Shown: positions 8,044 to 15,968, numbered from the stretch's first letter. The stretch is 64,000 bases of DNA from Moorella glycerini (GCF_009735625.1 NZ_CP046244.1:1798001-1862000); one strand, 5' to 3'. Notes: a model not told the origin generated them from the letters alone. A program made the numbers and translations.

Positions 8044-8850
8044 GTGCAGCCCGTCCAGCCAGTGGGAGTTTTTGATTCCGGAGTCGGGGGGTTGACGGTA
8101 GCCCGGGAAATTGCCCGGCAGCTACCGGCAGAAACCATTATTTACTTTGGTGATACGGCCCACGTACCTTATGGTTCACGAACTGTAGAGGAGCTGGTAG
8201 GTTTTGCCGATGCCATTGCCGGCTTTTTAATTGCCACAGGAGCCAAGGCTATTGTTGATGCCTGCAATACTACTTCGGCTGTAGCCCTGCCTTACCTGCA
8301 AAAAAAGTATCAGGTCCCGATTATCGGGGTAATTGAACCCGGAATAATAGAAGCTCTGCGGGCCACACAAAATGGCCGCATCGGTGTCATGGCCACTGAA
8401 GCTACCGTGGCCAGCAATGCCCACCGGGAAGCCCTCCTCGCCCGCTGCGGTGAAGTCCAGGTTTTTGCCAGGGCCTGTCCCAAACTGGTACCCCTGGTGG
8501 AAGCCGGACTGGTTTCCGGTCCCGAGGCAGAGGCGGCAGTGGCGGAGTACGTGGAACCCCTGGTAGAGGCGGGAATTGATACCCTGATCCTGGGGTGTAC
8601 CCACTATCCCTTCCTGGCACCTGTTATCCAGGAAGTAGCCGGCCCGGGTGTAACTCTAATCGACCCGGCGGCAGCTACAGTACGGGAGTTAAAGGAGGTG
8701 CTGGCCGCCGGTGGCGGTTTAAGGGGGGCCCACTTCTCCCGGGCCCACAGTTTTTTTGTCAGCGGGGATGCCCGGGCGTTCAGTGAGGTGGGGTTCAAAC
8801 TGGTGGGCTGGCCAGAACTCAAAGGCGCCAGGAAGCTGATACTGGAATAG
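8044..8850 (+). CDS. murI: Glutamate racemase
   Basis: Converts L-glutamate to D-glutamate for peptidoglycan; cofactor-independent. 268 residues. It shows the N-terminal signature VGVFDSGVGGLTVAREI, DTAHVPYGSRT, the first catalytic cysteine in DACNTTSA and the second in LGCTHYPFL. GTG 8044 is preferred because AAGGAG (8029-8034) sits 9 bases upstream; the in-frame TTG at 8035 would touch that site. Only 12 bp separate it from rph, so murI-rph-rdgB probably form one operon. A possible promoter (TATAAT at 7983) lies upstream with a poor -35. Confidence 0.92.
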   Translation: MQPVQPVGVFDSGVGGLTVAREIARQLPAETIIYFGDTAHVPYGSRTVEELVGFADAIAGFLIATGAKAIVDACNTTSAVALPYLQKKYQVPIIGVIEPGIIEALRATQNGRIGVMATEATVASNAHREALLARCGEVQVFARACPKLVPLVEAGLVSGPEAEAAVAEYVEPLVEAGIDTLILGCTHYPFLAPVIQEVAGPGVTLIDPAAATVRELKEVLAAGGGLRGAHFSRAHSFFVSGDARAFSEVGFKLVGWPELKGARKLILE

Positions 8851-8862
8851 GGGGTGGCGACC

Positions 8863-9618
8863 ATGGCCTTGACCAGGGTAAAGGGGCGTAACCCCAGGGA
8901 GTTGCGCCCGGTGACAATAGAACGGCATTATCTTAAGTACGCTGAAGGCTCGGTATTGATAAGCATGGGTGACACGCGGGTCATCTGCAGTGCTACCGTG
9001 GAGGAAAAAGTACCACCCTTTTTACGCAACAGCGGCAGGGGCTGGATTACAGCCGAATATGCCCTGCTGCCGCGGTCGACCCAGGAGCGGACCGTCCGGG
9101 AAGCGACCCGGGGCCGCATCAGCGGCCGCACCCAGGAAATCCAGCGCCTGATTGGCCGGGCGTTACGCAGCGTCGTCGATACGGCGATTTTAGGCGAAAG
9201 GACCATCTGGCTTGATTGCGACGTCCTCCAGGCTGACGGCGGTACCCGGACGGCAGCCATTACCGGTAGTTTCGTAGCCCTGGCCGACGCCCTGGCCGGG
9301 CTGGTGGCGGCCGGGACCATACCCCGGCTGCCCCTCCAGGATTTCCTGGCGGCCGTCAGTGTAGGGCTCGTTGAAGGCGAACTGCTGCTGGACCTGGATT
9401 TTGAGGAAGATTCCCATGCCAGTGTTGATATGAATGTAGTTATGACCGGTTCCGGGCAACTGGTAGAGATCCAGGGTACGGCGGAAAAGCAACCCTTCAG
9501 CCGGGAAGAAATGGCCGCCATGCTCGACCTGGCCGGGGAAGGGATAGCCAGTTTAATTGCCATCCAGCGGCAGGTCCTGGGGCCCCTGGCGGGCCAGGTG
9601 GGGACAGGCCATGAGTAG
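8863..9618 (+). CDS. rph: Ribonuclease PH
   Basis: Phosphate-dependent 3'-5' exoribonuclease that trims tRNA 3' ends; hexameric. 251 residues, with [20 protein letters not shown], the phosphate/RNA-binding block [21 protein letters not shown] and the core [19 protein letters not shown] 8863 is taken as start, with GGGGTGG 6-12 bases upstream; the in-frame GTG 8854 lies inside that site. The 3' end overlaps rdgB by 8 bp. All tRNA genes in this window already encode CCA, so its role here would be trimming the trailer. Confidence 0.92.
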   Translation: MALTRVKGRNPRELRPVTIERHYLKYAEGSVLISMGDTRVICSATVEEKVPPFLRNSGRGWITAEYALLPRSTQERTVREATRGRISGRTQEIQRLIGRALRSVVDTAILGERTIWLDCDVLQADGGTRTAAITGSFVALADALAGLVAAGTIPRLPLQDFLAAVSVGLVEGELLLDLDFEEDSHASVDMNVVMTGSGQLVEIQGTAEKQPFSREEMAAMLDLAGEGIASLIAIQRQVLGPLAGQVGTGHE

Positions 9619-10234
9619 GATAGTCGTAGCTACCGGTAACGAAGGGAAGGCCAGGGAATTCCGGGAGCTTCTGCGGGGACTGGATGTGGTTGTGGCAACC
9701 TTAAGGGATTTTCCAGGGTTGGAGCTTCCTGAGGAAACGGGCAATACCTTCGCCGAAAATGCCATTCTGAAGGCGCGTATGGTGGCAGAAGGCACCGGGC
9801 TACCGTCCCTGGGGGATGATTCCGGCCTGGAAGTGGATTTCCTTAAAGGAGCGCCGGGGGTTTATTCCGCCCGCTTTGCCGGCGAACCGGCTGATGACTG
9901 GCGGAATAACACTAAACTGCTCCAACTTTTAGCCGGTGTACCGTGGGAACAACGTACAGCCCGTTTCCGCTGTGCCCTGGCCCTGGTAACTCCCGGAGGA
10001 GATACTTACCTGGCTGAAGGCACCCTGGAAGGCTTCATCGCCCTGGAGCCCCGGGGTGACTACGGATTCGGTTATGACCCCCTGTTTTATCTGCCGGCAT
10101 ACGGTAAAACCCTGGCCGAACTGGGGGAGGAAATTAAAAACAATCTCAGCCACCGGGCCCGGGCCGTCCAGAACCTCTGGCCGGTTTTAAGCCGGCTGTG
10201 GCCGGGCGATAAAGCAGGCGATACAAGATATTAA
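9611..10234 (+). CDS. rdgB: XTP/dITP diphosphatase (RdgB/HAM1)
   Basis: House-cleaning nucleotide pyrophosphatase that removes deaminated purines (ITP, XTP) from the pool. 207 residues, with the substrate loop [13 protein letters not shown] at the N-terminus, [43 protein letters not shown] (catalytic Asp of GDDSG) and GYGFGYDP-like [14 protein letters not shown] 9611 overlaps the rph stop and has a G-rich site upstream. It is the last gene of the murI operon; its stop lies only 14 bp before the 9-bp target duplication of the nested transposon. Confidence 0.92.
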   Translation: MSRIVVATGNEGKAREFRELLRGLDVVVATLRDFPGLELPEETGNTFAENAILKARMVAEGTGLPSLGDDSGLEVDFLKGAPGVYSARFAGEPADDWRNNTKLLQLLAGVPWEQRTARFRCALALVTPGGDTYLAEGTLEGFIALEPRGDYGFGYDPLFYLPAYGKTLAELGEEIKNNLSHRARAVQNLWPVLSRLWPGDKAGDTRY

Positions 10235-10248
10235 TGATTTCGCCCGGC

Positions 10249-10271
10249 AGTGGCAAACAGTGCTGACGCAT
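10249..10271 (+). repeat. Left target duplication and terminal inverted repeat of the DUF4338 transposon
   Basis: 9-bp duplication AGTGGCAAA (10249-10257) followed by the 14-bp inverted end CAGTGCTGACGCAT (10258-10271). Both are matched exactly at the right end. Confidence 0.9.
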
Positions 10272-10339
10272 CAACAAAAAATGCCTTGCGGTACCTGAAT
10301 AAATAACAGGGTCAGAAAAAAAATTATCGCAAATAGGAC

Positions 10340-10411
10340 TGGACAGGCACGAGCCAATCTGAGATAATAGCCTTGGAAAAATAGCGAGGTGAAATCTCAG
10401 ATGGACGTGCC
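10340..10411 (+). promoter_or_regulatory. Promoter of the DUF4338 transposon overlapped by a start-codon hairpin
   Basis: TGGACA (10340-10345), 17 bp, GATAAT (10363-10368). A long imperfect inverted repeat overlaps it: GGCACG (10346-10351) pairs with CGTGCC (10406-10411), and ATCTGAGAT (10357-10365) with ATCTCAGAT (10394-10402). The ATG (10401) is inside the 3' arm. RNA started at this promoter (near 10375) lacks the 5' arm and can be translated; RNA reading in from outside can fold and hide the start. Confidence 0.7.
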
Positions 10412-10553
10412 TTTTTGGATTGGCGACCGAGAGTTTACCAGGGCAGATATCAACTTAATACGTATTACAGCCCAACTTTGACACCGCCCCTTAAAAATCA
10501 AGGGGTCCATAGGGACAATTGTCACTACAACCCCTTTCTGGGGCTCTTAGTGG

Positions 10554-12368
10554 CTACCTGAAGGTTAAAATTTTAGGTGGAAGTGGAAGGCCCAAAATTT
10601 TTAACAATTCACTCTGGCTTTGTCCGGGCTGGGTGATACTATAAATCCGCTTATCAAGAAACTGCTGGTCAACAGCCTTTATCTCTTCTAATAATTCCAG
10701 GATACGGCGGCCGCTTTTATGGGCAACCTTCCAGCGGCGTAACTCTCTTTCTTGACTTTCAGGATCAGGGATTTGTTTCGCCTTAAAAATCTCATCTTCA
10801 ATATATCGGCGATGTATCACCTCCAGCCATTTTTCAAAGAGATAAGCCAGCACACATATAAAGATGTGTCCCTTAACCCGACTTTCGTTGTAGTGGTAGA
10901 TAGGCCTCAAGCGAATGAAGTCCTTGATATGGCGAAAGGCGGTTTCTACCTGGAGCAGGTTTTTATAGGCGGCAATTACCTCCTCAGCTGGCAGGTCAGC
11001 ATTAGTCTGGATTAAAAATTTGCCGTCCCGCAAAGCCTCTTTAGCCAGAGCCGGCTCATTAATTTCAAAGTTGAAAGACTTGCCGTCATAAGTAATATCA
11101 AAAATTGGAGCAAGGCCCTTCTTGTTAAGGATAGCAGCTGCTTTAAGCATGACTCCTTTTGTGGTAGGCTTGCGCCCCCGCCGCGGGGTTTCCCGGGCCA
11201 GCCTGTCTTTCAGCTCTTGCAATTTTATCCTGGCTTCTTCTATCGCTTTGACCCGAAATTCATAATCCTCTTGGGCTTTGAGAGGATTGTGGCAAAGGAT
11301 ATAGCGAACCGGAGGCTCGAAGTTTTCCTTTTCTTCCTCTTCTCCCTCTACCAAGTTTTCTTTAGGGGGAGCCTGTACCTGCTCTGGTGGTACTTCCACA
11401 TAAAAGAGGGGGTTATCGCCGTCTATTAGCTGGTATTCTTCGAGGTTTTGGTACCTGGCCAGTAGTTCATCGCTCACTTCCCGGCCGCGTTTATGAAAGC
11501 CCAGGATATAACGGAAGTTAGCCTCCTTGAGTTCTTCTAAATTATGACTGGTCAGCATACCCCGGTCGCCCACGAAAATACAGCTCTTGATGGCAAACTT
11601 TTGCTTAAGTTGTTCGATGGCGCCAGCCACGGTTACTTTATCAGGTATATTACCTTCAAATACCTGGTGGGCAATAGGCATGCCTTCCGGAGTCACCAGG
11701 AGGCCAATATTAATTTGCCGGCAGTCCGGCCGGTGGTCGCGGGAATAACCGAACCTGGCCAGGGGGCAATGGGTACCTTCAAAGTAGCTGCTGGTCAAGT
11801 CGTAAAACACCAGGTTAAGCTGATAACTCAAGAGATCCGTAAGCCGGTTGTACAAGTGGCGTTCCAGATAATCCTTCATTTCTTCCAGGACGTCAAGAGT
11901 ACGGTAAAAATGATGCAACTCAGGCTGTTTCTCTTCCAGTTCCGGCAGGTAAATTTGCCTTAACCATTGGGATACTCCAAGCTTGCTTTTAGGAGCGATG
12001 AGGCGGTTTAAAATCATAATCTTGGTGCATAAGGCCACATCCATCTCTACTTGACGATTTTGGAGATAGTTTTTAAAGAAGGCGTCCAGGTCCAGTCGCT
12101 CCCAGAAAAAATTCACCACATAGGGGATACCATAATGCTTGGTGCCGAAGGTCTGGAGGTCCTTAACAGTGCCCAGCTCATCTTCCTTAAGGAATTCCCG
12201 CAGTTTATTAATAAGCCGCTGTATCTCTTCCTGGGAATACTGGTCGATGTTGCCTAAATGCCCAACCTGGCGCTGTTTTACCTTGCCTTTTTCCCGGTAG
12301 GATTCTACCAGGACCAGATAATGGTAGGTATGGCCGCCGCGCCTGGTAGTGATAATACGGGGGAACAA
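10554..12368 (-). CDS. IS1634-family transposase
   Basis: A 604-residue DDE transposase of the IS1634 group. The N-terminus FPRIITTRRGGHTYHYLVLV is followed by a catalytic core with the first Asp in LVFYDLTSSYFEG, the second in CIFVGDRGMLTS and the late glutamate region YKNLLQVETAFRHIKDFIRLRPIYH. An insertion between the second Asp and the Glu (about 300-480) is usual for the family. The start is TTG 12368, with GAGGTG about 8 bases upstream. It is intact and about 35% different in character from the second IS1634-type transposase at 21339, so the two elements are separate lineages rather than recent copies. Confidence 0.9.
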   Translation of the reverse strand: MFPRIITTRRGGHTYHYLVLVESYREKGKVKQRQVGHLGNIDQYSQEEIQRLINKLREFLKEDELGTVKDLQTFGTKHYGIPYVVNFFWERLDLDAFFKNYLQNRQVEMDVALCTKIMILNRLIAPKSKLGVSQWLRQIYLPELEEKQPELHHFYRTLDVLEEMKDYLERHLYNRLTDLLSYQLNLVFYDLTSSYFEGTHCPLARFGYSRDHRPDCRQINIGLLVTPEGMPIAHQVFEGNIPDKVTVAGAIEQLKQKFAIKSCIFVGDRGMLTSHNLEELKEANFRYILGFHKRGREVSDELLARYQNLEEYQLIDGDNPLFYVEVPPEQVQAPPKENLVEGEEEEKENFEPPVRYILCHNPLKAQEDYEFRVKAIEEARIKLQELKDRLARETPRRGRKPTTKGVMLKAAAILNKKGLAPIFDITYDGKSFNFEINEPALAKEALRDGKFLIQTNADLPAEEVIAAYKNLLQVETAFRHIKDFIRLRPIYHYNESRVKGHIFICVLAYLFEKWLEVIHRRYIEDEIFKAKQIPDPESQERELRRWKVAHKSGRRILELLEEIKAVDQQFLDKRIYSITQPGQSQSELLKILGLPLPPKILTFR

Positions 12369-12370
12369 AG

Positions 12371-12417
12371 GGGCATCACCTCGGTTATCGTCATTACTAT
12401 TATACCAAGAGATGCCC
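12371..12417 (-). promoter_or_regulatory. Transposase -10 box inside a hairpin over the ribosome-binding site
   Basis: On the minus strand GGGCATC (12417-12411) pairs with GATGCCC (12377-12371), and the SD GAGGTG lies within the 3' side. TATAAT (12404-12399 on the minus strand) is in the loop, so RNA from this promoter would lack the 5' arm. The -35 is weak (TTTTCA at a 17-bp spacing). Confidence 0.55.
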
Positions 12418-13401
12418 GGCGTGAAAATACTCTAAGGCAGATTTGTTTTCACTACGTTTTGCCGACTTCGGTAGAGAAAGATCGTTGATATTACTAGTCT
12501 TGGTGGTCTTTAAGCCCTTGAAATAGAAGTTTTAGTGTCAAAGTTGGGTTACAGTAAAGGAATTTTCCCATTTAAGCCGTGAAGAGATCACGGCGACCAT
12601 ATGTGAGAATTTGCCCTGGAAGTCCCCAAACGGACGATTAAAGATGGAAGCCTGTAGGAAGCTGCTGCTGGAATTAGAACAAAAAGGGGTCATTATCTTA
12701 CCACCGCTGCAAAAGAATAAGGTGCGCCAGGTCGGCGGGGAGCGAATGGGGAGTGTGATACAAACACGGTTTGAGGCCAAACTGCAAGAAGTAGCGCCAG
12801 TTACCATAGATCCGGTCACCCCTTTTGAGAGGGAGGACTGGAACGCCACCATGGCGGCATACCATCCTTTAGGGTATTCTAGAGCCATTGGGGCGCAACA
12901 GCGGTATTGGATTAGGGTAAAAGGAGCCAGAGGTCGGGAGATAGTAGGAGCGATGTTGTTTGGAGCTGCAGCCAAGGCACTGGACGCGCGGGATAAATGG
13001 ATTGGCTGGACAGCTGAAGAACGCCGGCGCTATCGCCCCCGTATAGTCAACAACAACCGCTTTCTGATCCTGCCGGAGGTACACATCCCCCATCTAGCCA
13101 GCCACGCCCTTTCCCTGGCAGCGCGGCGCATTCGAGCGGACTGGCGAGAACGCTATGGTTATGAACCGGTTCTATTAGAAACCTTTGTCGAACCCGGGTA
13201 CCAGGGCACCTGCTACCGGGCGGCCAACTGGATTAAAATCGGTACGACTGCAGGGCGGGGCCGTCAGGACACCTTTAAGCAATATGCCGTCACGGTTAAA
13301 ACAATCTGGGTCTACCCCCTGGTACGGGACTGGCGCCGGCGGCTGGTGGAACCCTTCCCGGAGCCTGTTGAAGAAACCCTGGACGAGGGAGGGGAATAAG
13401 C

Positions 13402-14820
13402 ATGGCCTTACGGCATCCCGGGTCCATCCACCCGTCTACCCTGCCCACTTGTAAAAGCGTCTATGCCACCAGCCAAGAAGAGAAAGCCGACCGGCAAGGG
13501 ACTTTAGCAGCACAGCTACCGGTATGGCGGGCGTATCTACCGGTATTGCTCGAGAAATTCGCGCGCATACCCGACCCCCGCCGTCCCCGGAGTATTAAGC
13601 ATAAACTGACTGTCCTGTTGACCTTTGGGCTATTTCTCTTCGTCTTCGCCTATAACTCCAGGAGGGAAGCCAACCGGGAACTGACCCGGCCCGCCTTTTG
13701 GGAGCTATTGCGGGAGGTCTTCCCGGAGATTGACACTATCCCCCATATGGATACTGTCAATCGCCTGCTGGCAAAGATCGAACCGGACCAGTTAGAAGAA
13801 GTGCTCATACAAATCATCAAACGAATCTTACGCAACCGCCGGCTGCAGGCCTTACTGGTAGAAAAACATTATATCATAGCTATCGATGGGACCCAGAAGT
13901 TGGTGCGCAGTTTACCTTTTGCTAAAGAAGCTCTCCACCGGCAACATGGGGAAGAGGTATCATATATTGCCTATACGGTAGAAGCAGTTCTTGTCGGTCC
14001 CCAGGGGATAACTATCCCCCTGCTCACCGAGTTCTGCGAGAACCCTATCGGGGAAAAAGAGGCCTTCACCAAGCAGGATTGCGAACTAAAAGCCGGCAAA
14101 CGGCTGCTGACACGCCTGCGCAAAGCCTTTCCCAAGCTACGTATCATGATAGTAGCTGATGGCCTGTACGCCAATGGCCCCATGATGGCCCTGTGCCGCC
14201 AATTACATCTGGACTTTATGTTTATCCTGCCCCAGGACCGCCTGAAAAGTATCTGGGAAGAGGCGGAAGGCCTTAGAAAACTGGAAAAGGACCAGAAACT
14301 CAATTATCATTGGGGGAACCGGGAGCAAAACTTCTGGTGGGTGAGCGATATCGACTATGAGTTCCAGGAGGCTTCCGGAACCTGCCGGCGGCTTAAAATC
14401 CATGTCGCGGGATGCAAAGAAAGCTGGGAAGAGAAAGGCGAAAAGAAGGAAGCCCACTGGGCCTGGGTATCCTCGCGGCCCTTCACCAAAAAGAATATCC
14501 TCGCCCGCTGCAATCATGCAGCCCGCCACCGCTGGAACATTGAAGAAAATATCCTGGTAGAAAAACATCAAGGCTACCAGTATGAACATGCTTTCTCTCT
14601 GAACTGGACGGCAATGAAAAACTGGCATTTGCTTATGCACCTGGGGCATCTGTTGAATATCCTGACCTTACATGCGGAAGCCCTGGTGGAGAAAGTTCGA
14701 CAATTGGGTTTCAGAGGAACCATCAAGTTCCTCCGGGAGACCTGGAGCAACCGCTGGATTAATCGCGACCAATTATTGGCTCTTTGCACCAAGCCTCCCA
14801 GAATACGTTTGGCCTTTTGA
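13402..14820 (+). CDS. IS4-like DDE transposase of the DUF4338 transposon
   Basis: A 472-residue transposase, 2 bp after the DUF4338 stop with GAGGGAGGGG upstream of ATG 13402, so the two are probably translationally coupled. DDE residues are visible in YIIAIDGTQKLV (first Asp), IMIVADGLYANGP (second Asp) and HRWNIEENILVEKHQGY (Glu). The last block fits R-(3)-E-(6)-K of the IS4 signature, although the usual upstream Tyr is an Ala. A basic N-terminal region (FARIPDPRRPRSIKHKL) resembles DNA-binding or dimerisation parts of related transposases. Intact. It should recognise the 14-bp ends at 10258 and 15054. Confidence 0.85.
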   Translation: MALRHPGSIHPSTLPTCKSVYATSQEEKADRQGTLAAQLPVWRAYLPVLLEKFARIPDPRRPRSIKHKLTVLLTFGLFLFVFAYNSRREANRELTRPAFWELLREVFPEIDTIPHMDTVNRLLAKIEPDQLEEVLIQIIKRILRNRRLQALLVEKHYIIAIDGTQKLVRSLPFAKEALHRQHGEEVSYIAYTVEAVLVGPQGITIPLLTEFCENPIGEKEAFTKQDCELKAGKRLLTRLRKAFPKLRIMIVADGLYANGPMMALCRQLHLDFMFILPQDRLKSIWEEAEGLRKLEKDQKLNYHWGNREQNFWWVSDIDYEFQEASGTCRRLKIHVAGCKESWEEKGEKKEAHWAWVSSRPFTKKNILARCNHAARHRWNIEENILVEKHQGYQYEHAFSLNWTAMKNWHLLMHLGHLLNILTLHAEALVEKVRQLGFRGTIKFLRETWSNRWINRDQLLALCTKPPRIRLAF

Positions 14821-15040
14821 AGCTTTAATTTCTGCTTAAGCGACAACTTAATTCTTTACCTTCAAGTAGCTTATAGCCGCTTACATAAAGATGGCTTGCT
14901 TTGCTGTACTCAATTTTACCCCTCTTTTTTCCTGTTCGGAGCTTTTTTATCGTTTATAGAGGGTACCTACCTCCCCTTTTTGAGTTCTCACTGCTCGTTC
15001 GCCTGATTTTGGTCCCTGAACTTCGTCTTTATATATTTTC

Positions 15041-15063
15041 ATGCGTCAGCACTGAGTGGCAAA
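15041..15063 (+). repeat. Right terminal inverted repeat and target duplication of the DUF4338 transposon
   Basis: ATGCGTCAGCACTG (15041-15054) is the exact complement of the left end; AGTGGCAAA (15055-15063) repeats the left target site. The 220 bp between the transposase stop and this end contain no gene that I can support. Confidence 0.9.
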
Positions 15064-15071
15064 AACTGTTT

Positions 15072-15100
15072 TTGACTTGAAGCGGTTTTTGCGGTATAAT
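15072..15100 (+). promoter_or_regulatory. Promoter of the tRNA array
   Basis: TTGACT (15072-15077), 17-bp spacer, TATAAT (15095-15100), 11 bp before the first tRNA. A near-consensus vegetative promoter. Confidence 0.9.
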
Positions 15101-15111
15101 ATCTTTTGCGC

Positions 15112-15185
15112 GCGGGTGTAGCTCAATGGTAGAGCCCCAGCCTTCCAAGCTGGTTACGTGGGTTCGATTCCCATCACCCGCTCCA
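15112..15185 (+). tRNA. tRNA-Gly (TCC)
   Basis: Cloverleaf with acceptor GCGGGTG/CACCCGC, anticodon loop CTTCCAA (anticodon TCC), T-arm GGTTCGATTCC, and encoded CCA. First gene of the six-tRNA array. Confidence 0.96.
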
Positions 15186-15193
15186 GGAATCAA

Positions 15194-15270
15194 GCGCCTG
15201 TAGCTCAGCTGGATAGAGCAGCGGCCTTCTAAGCCGCGGGCCGCAGGTTCGAACCCTGCCAGGCGCGCCA
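15194..15270 (+). tRNA. tRNA-Arg (TCT)
   Basis: Acceptor GCGCCTG/CAGGCGC, anticodon loop CTTCTAA (anticodon TCT) in a GCGGC/GCCGC stem, encoded CCA. Confidence 0.96.
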
Positions 15271-15289
15271 GCAAAGATAGGAAGATATG

Positions 15290-15366
15290 GTGGGTGTAGC
15301 TCAGTTGGCCAGAGCACCAGGTTGTGGCCCTGGGGGTCGTGGGTTCGAGTCCCATCTCCCACCCCA
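15290..15366 (+). tRNA. tRNA-His (GTG)
   Basis: Anticodon loop TTGTGGC (anticodon GTG) in a CCAGG/CCTGG stem; encoded CCA. Position 15289 is a G that can serve as the extra G-1 opposite C73, the identity element of tRNA-His. The acceptor stem as read has a T-T mismatch at the 6-67 pair. Confidence 0.95.
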
Positions 15367-15382
15367 TTTTTTTATCCCCTGC

Positions 15383-15458
15383 TGGGGCGTAGCCAAGCGG
15401 TAAGGCAACGGACTTTGGATCCGTCATTTCGTTGGTTCGAATCCAGCCGCCCCAGCCA
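15383..15458 (+). tRNA. tRNA-Gln (TTG)
   Basis: Acceptor TGGGGCG/CGCCCCA, anticodon loop CTTTGGA (anticodon TTG) in an ACGGA/TCCGT stem, encoded CCA. Confidence 0.95.
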
Positions 15459-15466
15459 GTATCTAT

Positions 15467-15542
15467 GAGCCATTAGCTCAGCAGGTAGAGCACCTGACTT
15501 TTAATCAGGGTGTCCGGGGTTCGACTCCCCGATGGCTCACCA
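15467..15542 (+). tRNA. tRNA-Lys (TTT)
   Basis: Acceptor GAGCCAT/ATGGCTC, anticodon loop CTTTTAA (anticodon TTT) in a CCTGA/TCAGG stem, encoded CCA. Confidence 0.96.
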
Positions 15543-15543
15543 G

Positions 15544-15628
15544 GCGGGCGTGGCGGAATGGCAGACGCGCCAGACTTAGGATCTGGTGGGTTTCACCCGT
15601 GGAGGTTCAAGTCCTCTCGCCCGCACCA
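15544..15628 (+). tRNA. tRNA-Leu (TAG)
   Basis: 85 bases with a long variable arm (class II), acceptor GCGGGCG/CGCCCGC, anticodon loop CTTAGGA (anticodon TAG), encoded CCA. One base separates it from tRNA-Lys. Confidence 0.95.
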
Positions 15629-15649
15629 CATCTAAATTTAACCATATTT

Positions 15650-15678
15650 TCCGGGTTGGAAGCCCGGATTTTTCTTTA
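15650..15678 (+). terminator. Terminator of the tRNA array
   Basis: TCCGGG (15650-15655) / CCCGGA (15663-15668) with a 7-base loop and a T-rich tail. Confidence 0.85.
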
Positions 15679-15747
15679 AGTTCGCTATACTTCCAAGGAG
15701 CCTCCCATGGCGACGAGCCCGCCAACAGCTAAGGCTTGAAAATGCCT

Positions 15748-15936
15748 GGCTGGCATTTGTCGGAAGCGAGCGAGCTTCTACCGAGTGGCTAAGCGGCCCA
15801 AGCGAAGCCGAGGGATGATAAGCGGGGCCGAGGACAGCGAGGCCTTCGGCCGGCCTCTGAGGCAAGGACGCCGAATAGGCGGGAACCCCGCCTTAAGCCC
15901 AATGGCTGAGCTGTAGGCCGCTCCACAATGCCAGCC
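15748..15936 (+). repeat. Dispersed structured repeat, copy 1 (upstream of the XRE gene)
   Basis: 189 bp bounded by GGCTGGCATT and AATGCCAGCC, an inverted pair, with internal G/C-rich palindromic blocks (GAAGCGAGCGAGCTTC; GGCCGAGG...CCTTCGGCC). Long blocks match the copy at 51740-51952 in the same orientation, and both copies end about 32-35 bp before a start codon. It codes for nothing convincing. This covers most of the 340-bp gap between the tRNA array and the XRE gene. It could be a miniature mobile element or a structured RNA leader. Confidence 0.7.
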
Positions 15937-15968
15937 TGAAATAGAGTTTTTTTGGAGGACTGATTACC

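Larger units (their letters stand above)
10471..12548 (-). mobile_element. IS1634-family insertion sequence, nested in the DUF4338 gene
   Basis: 2078 bp with perfect 14-bp inverted ends CCCAACTTTGACAC at 10471-10484 and the complement at 12535-12548, flanked by the 6-bp direct repeat TTACAG (10465-10470 and 12549-12554). One transposase gene on the minus strand fills most of it. It inserted after the host transposon did, since it disrupts that element's first gene. Confidence 0.93.
10401..13399 (+). pseudogene. DUF4338 (Druantia DruA-like) gene split by an IS
   Basis: The first 23 codons (from ATG 10401, MDVPFWIGDREFTRADINLI) and the rest (12555-13399) are separated by the IS at 10471-12548. 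Deleting the IS and one TTACAG copy restores one open frame of 304 residues across the junction (RIT-VKEFSHLSREEI). The body matches DUF4338, the family of DruA of the Druantia anti-phage system: YHPLGYSRAIG, DKWIGWTAEERRR, RFLILPEVHIPHLASHALS, LLETFVEPGYQGTCYRAANWI and VYPLVRDW. The biochemical role of the family is unknown to me. Here it belongs to a transposon and sits 2 bp before the transposase gene. As read it is broken, although an internal start (12611) could give a 262-residue C-terminal product. Confidence 0.88.
10258..15054 (+). mobile_element. Two-gene transposon: DUF4338 (DruA-like) gene plus IS4-like transposase, with a nested IS
   Basis: The ends are defined by 14-bp perfect inverted repeats (10258-10271 and 15041-15054) flanked by 9-bp perfect direct repeats. 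Removing the nested IS and one copy of its duplication leaves 2713 bp carrying two genes 2 bp apart on the plus strand: a DUF4338 gene and a DDE transposase. A 9-bp duplication and the R(3)E(6)K spacing in the transposase fit the IS4 group of families. It inserted between rdgB and the promoter of the tRNA array, 18 bp before the -35 box. The passenger gene is the unusual feature. Confidence 0.88.

Noticed and set aside
15029-15427. 132-residue minus-strand frame with hydrophilic sequence
   Set aside because: It is the antisense of the tRNA array; its GLEPTT and GDGNRTH strings are the well-known artefact of translating tRNA complements.
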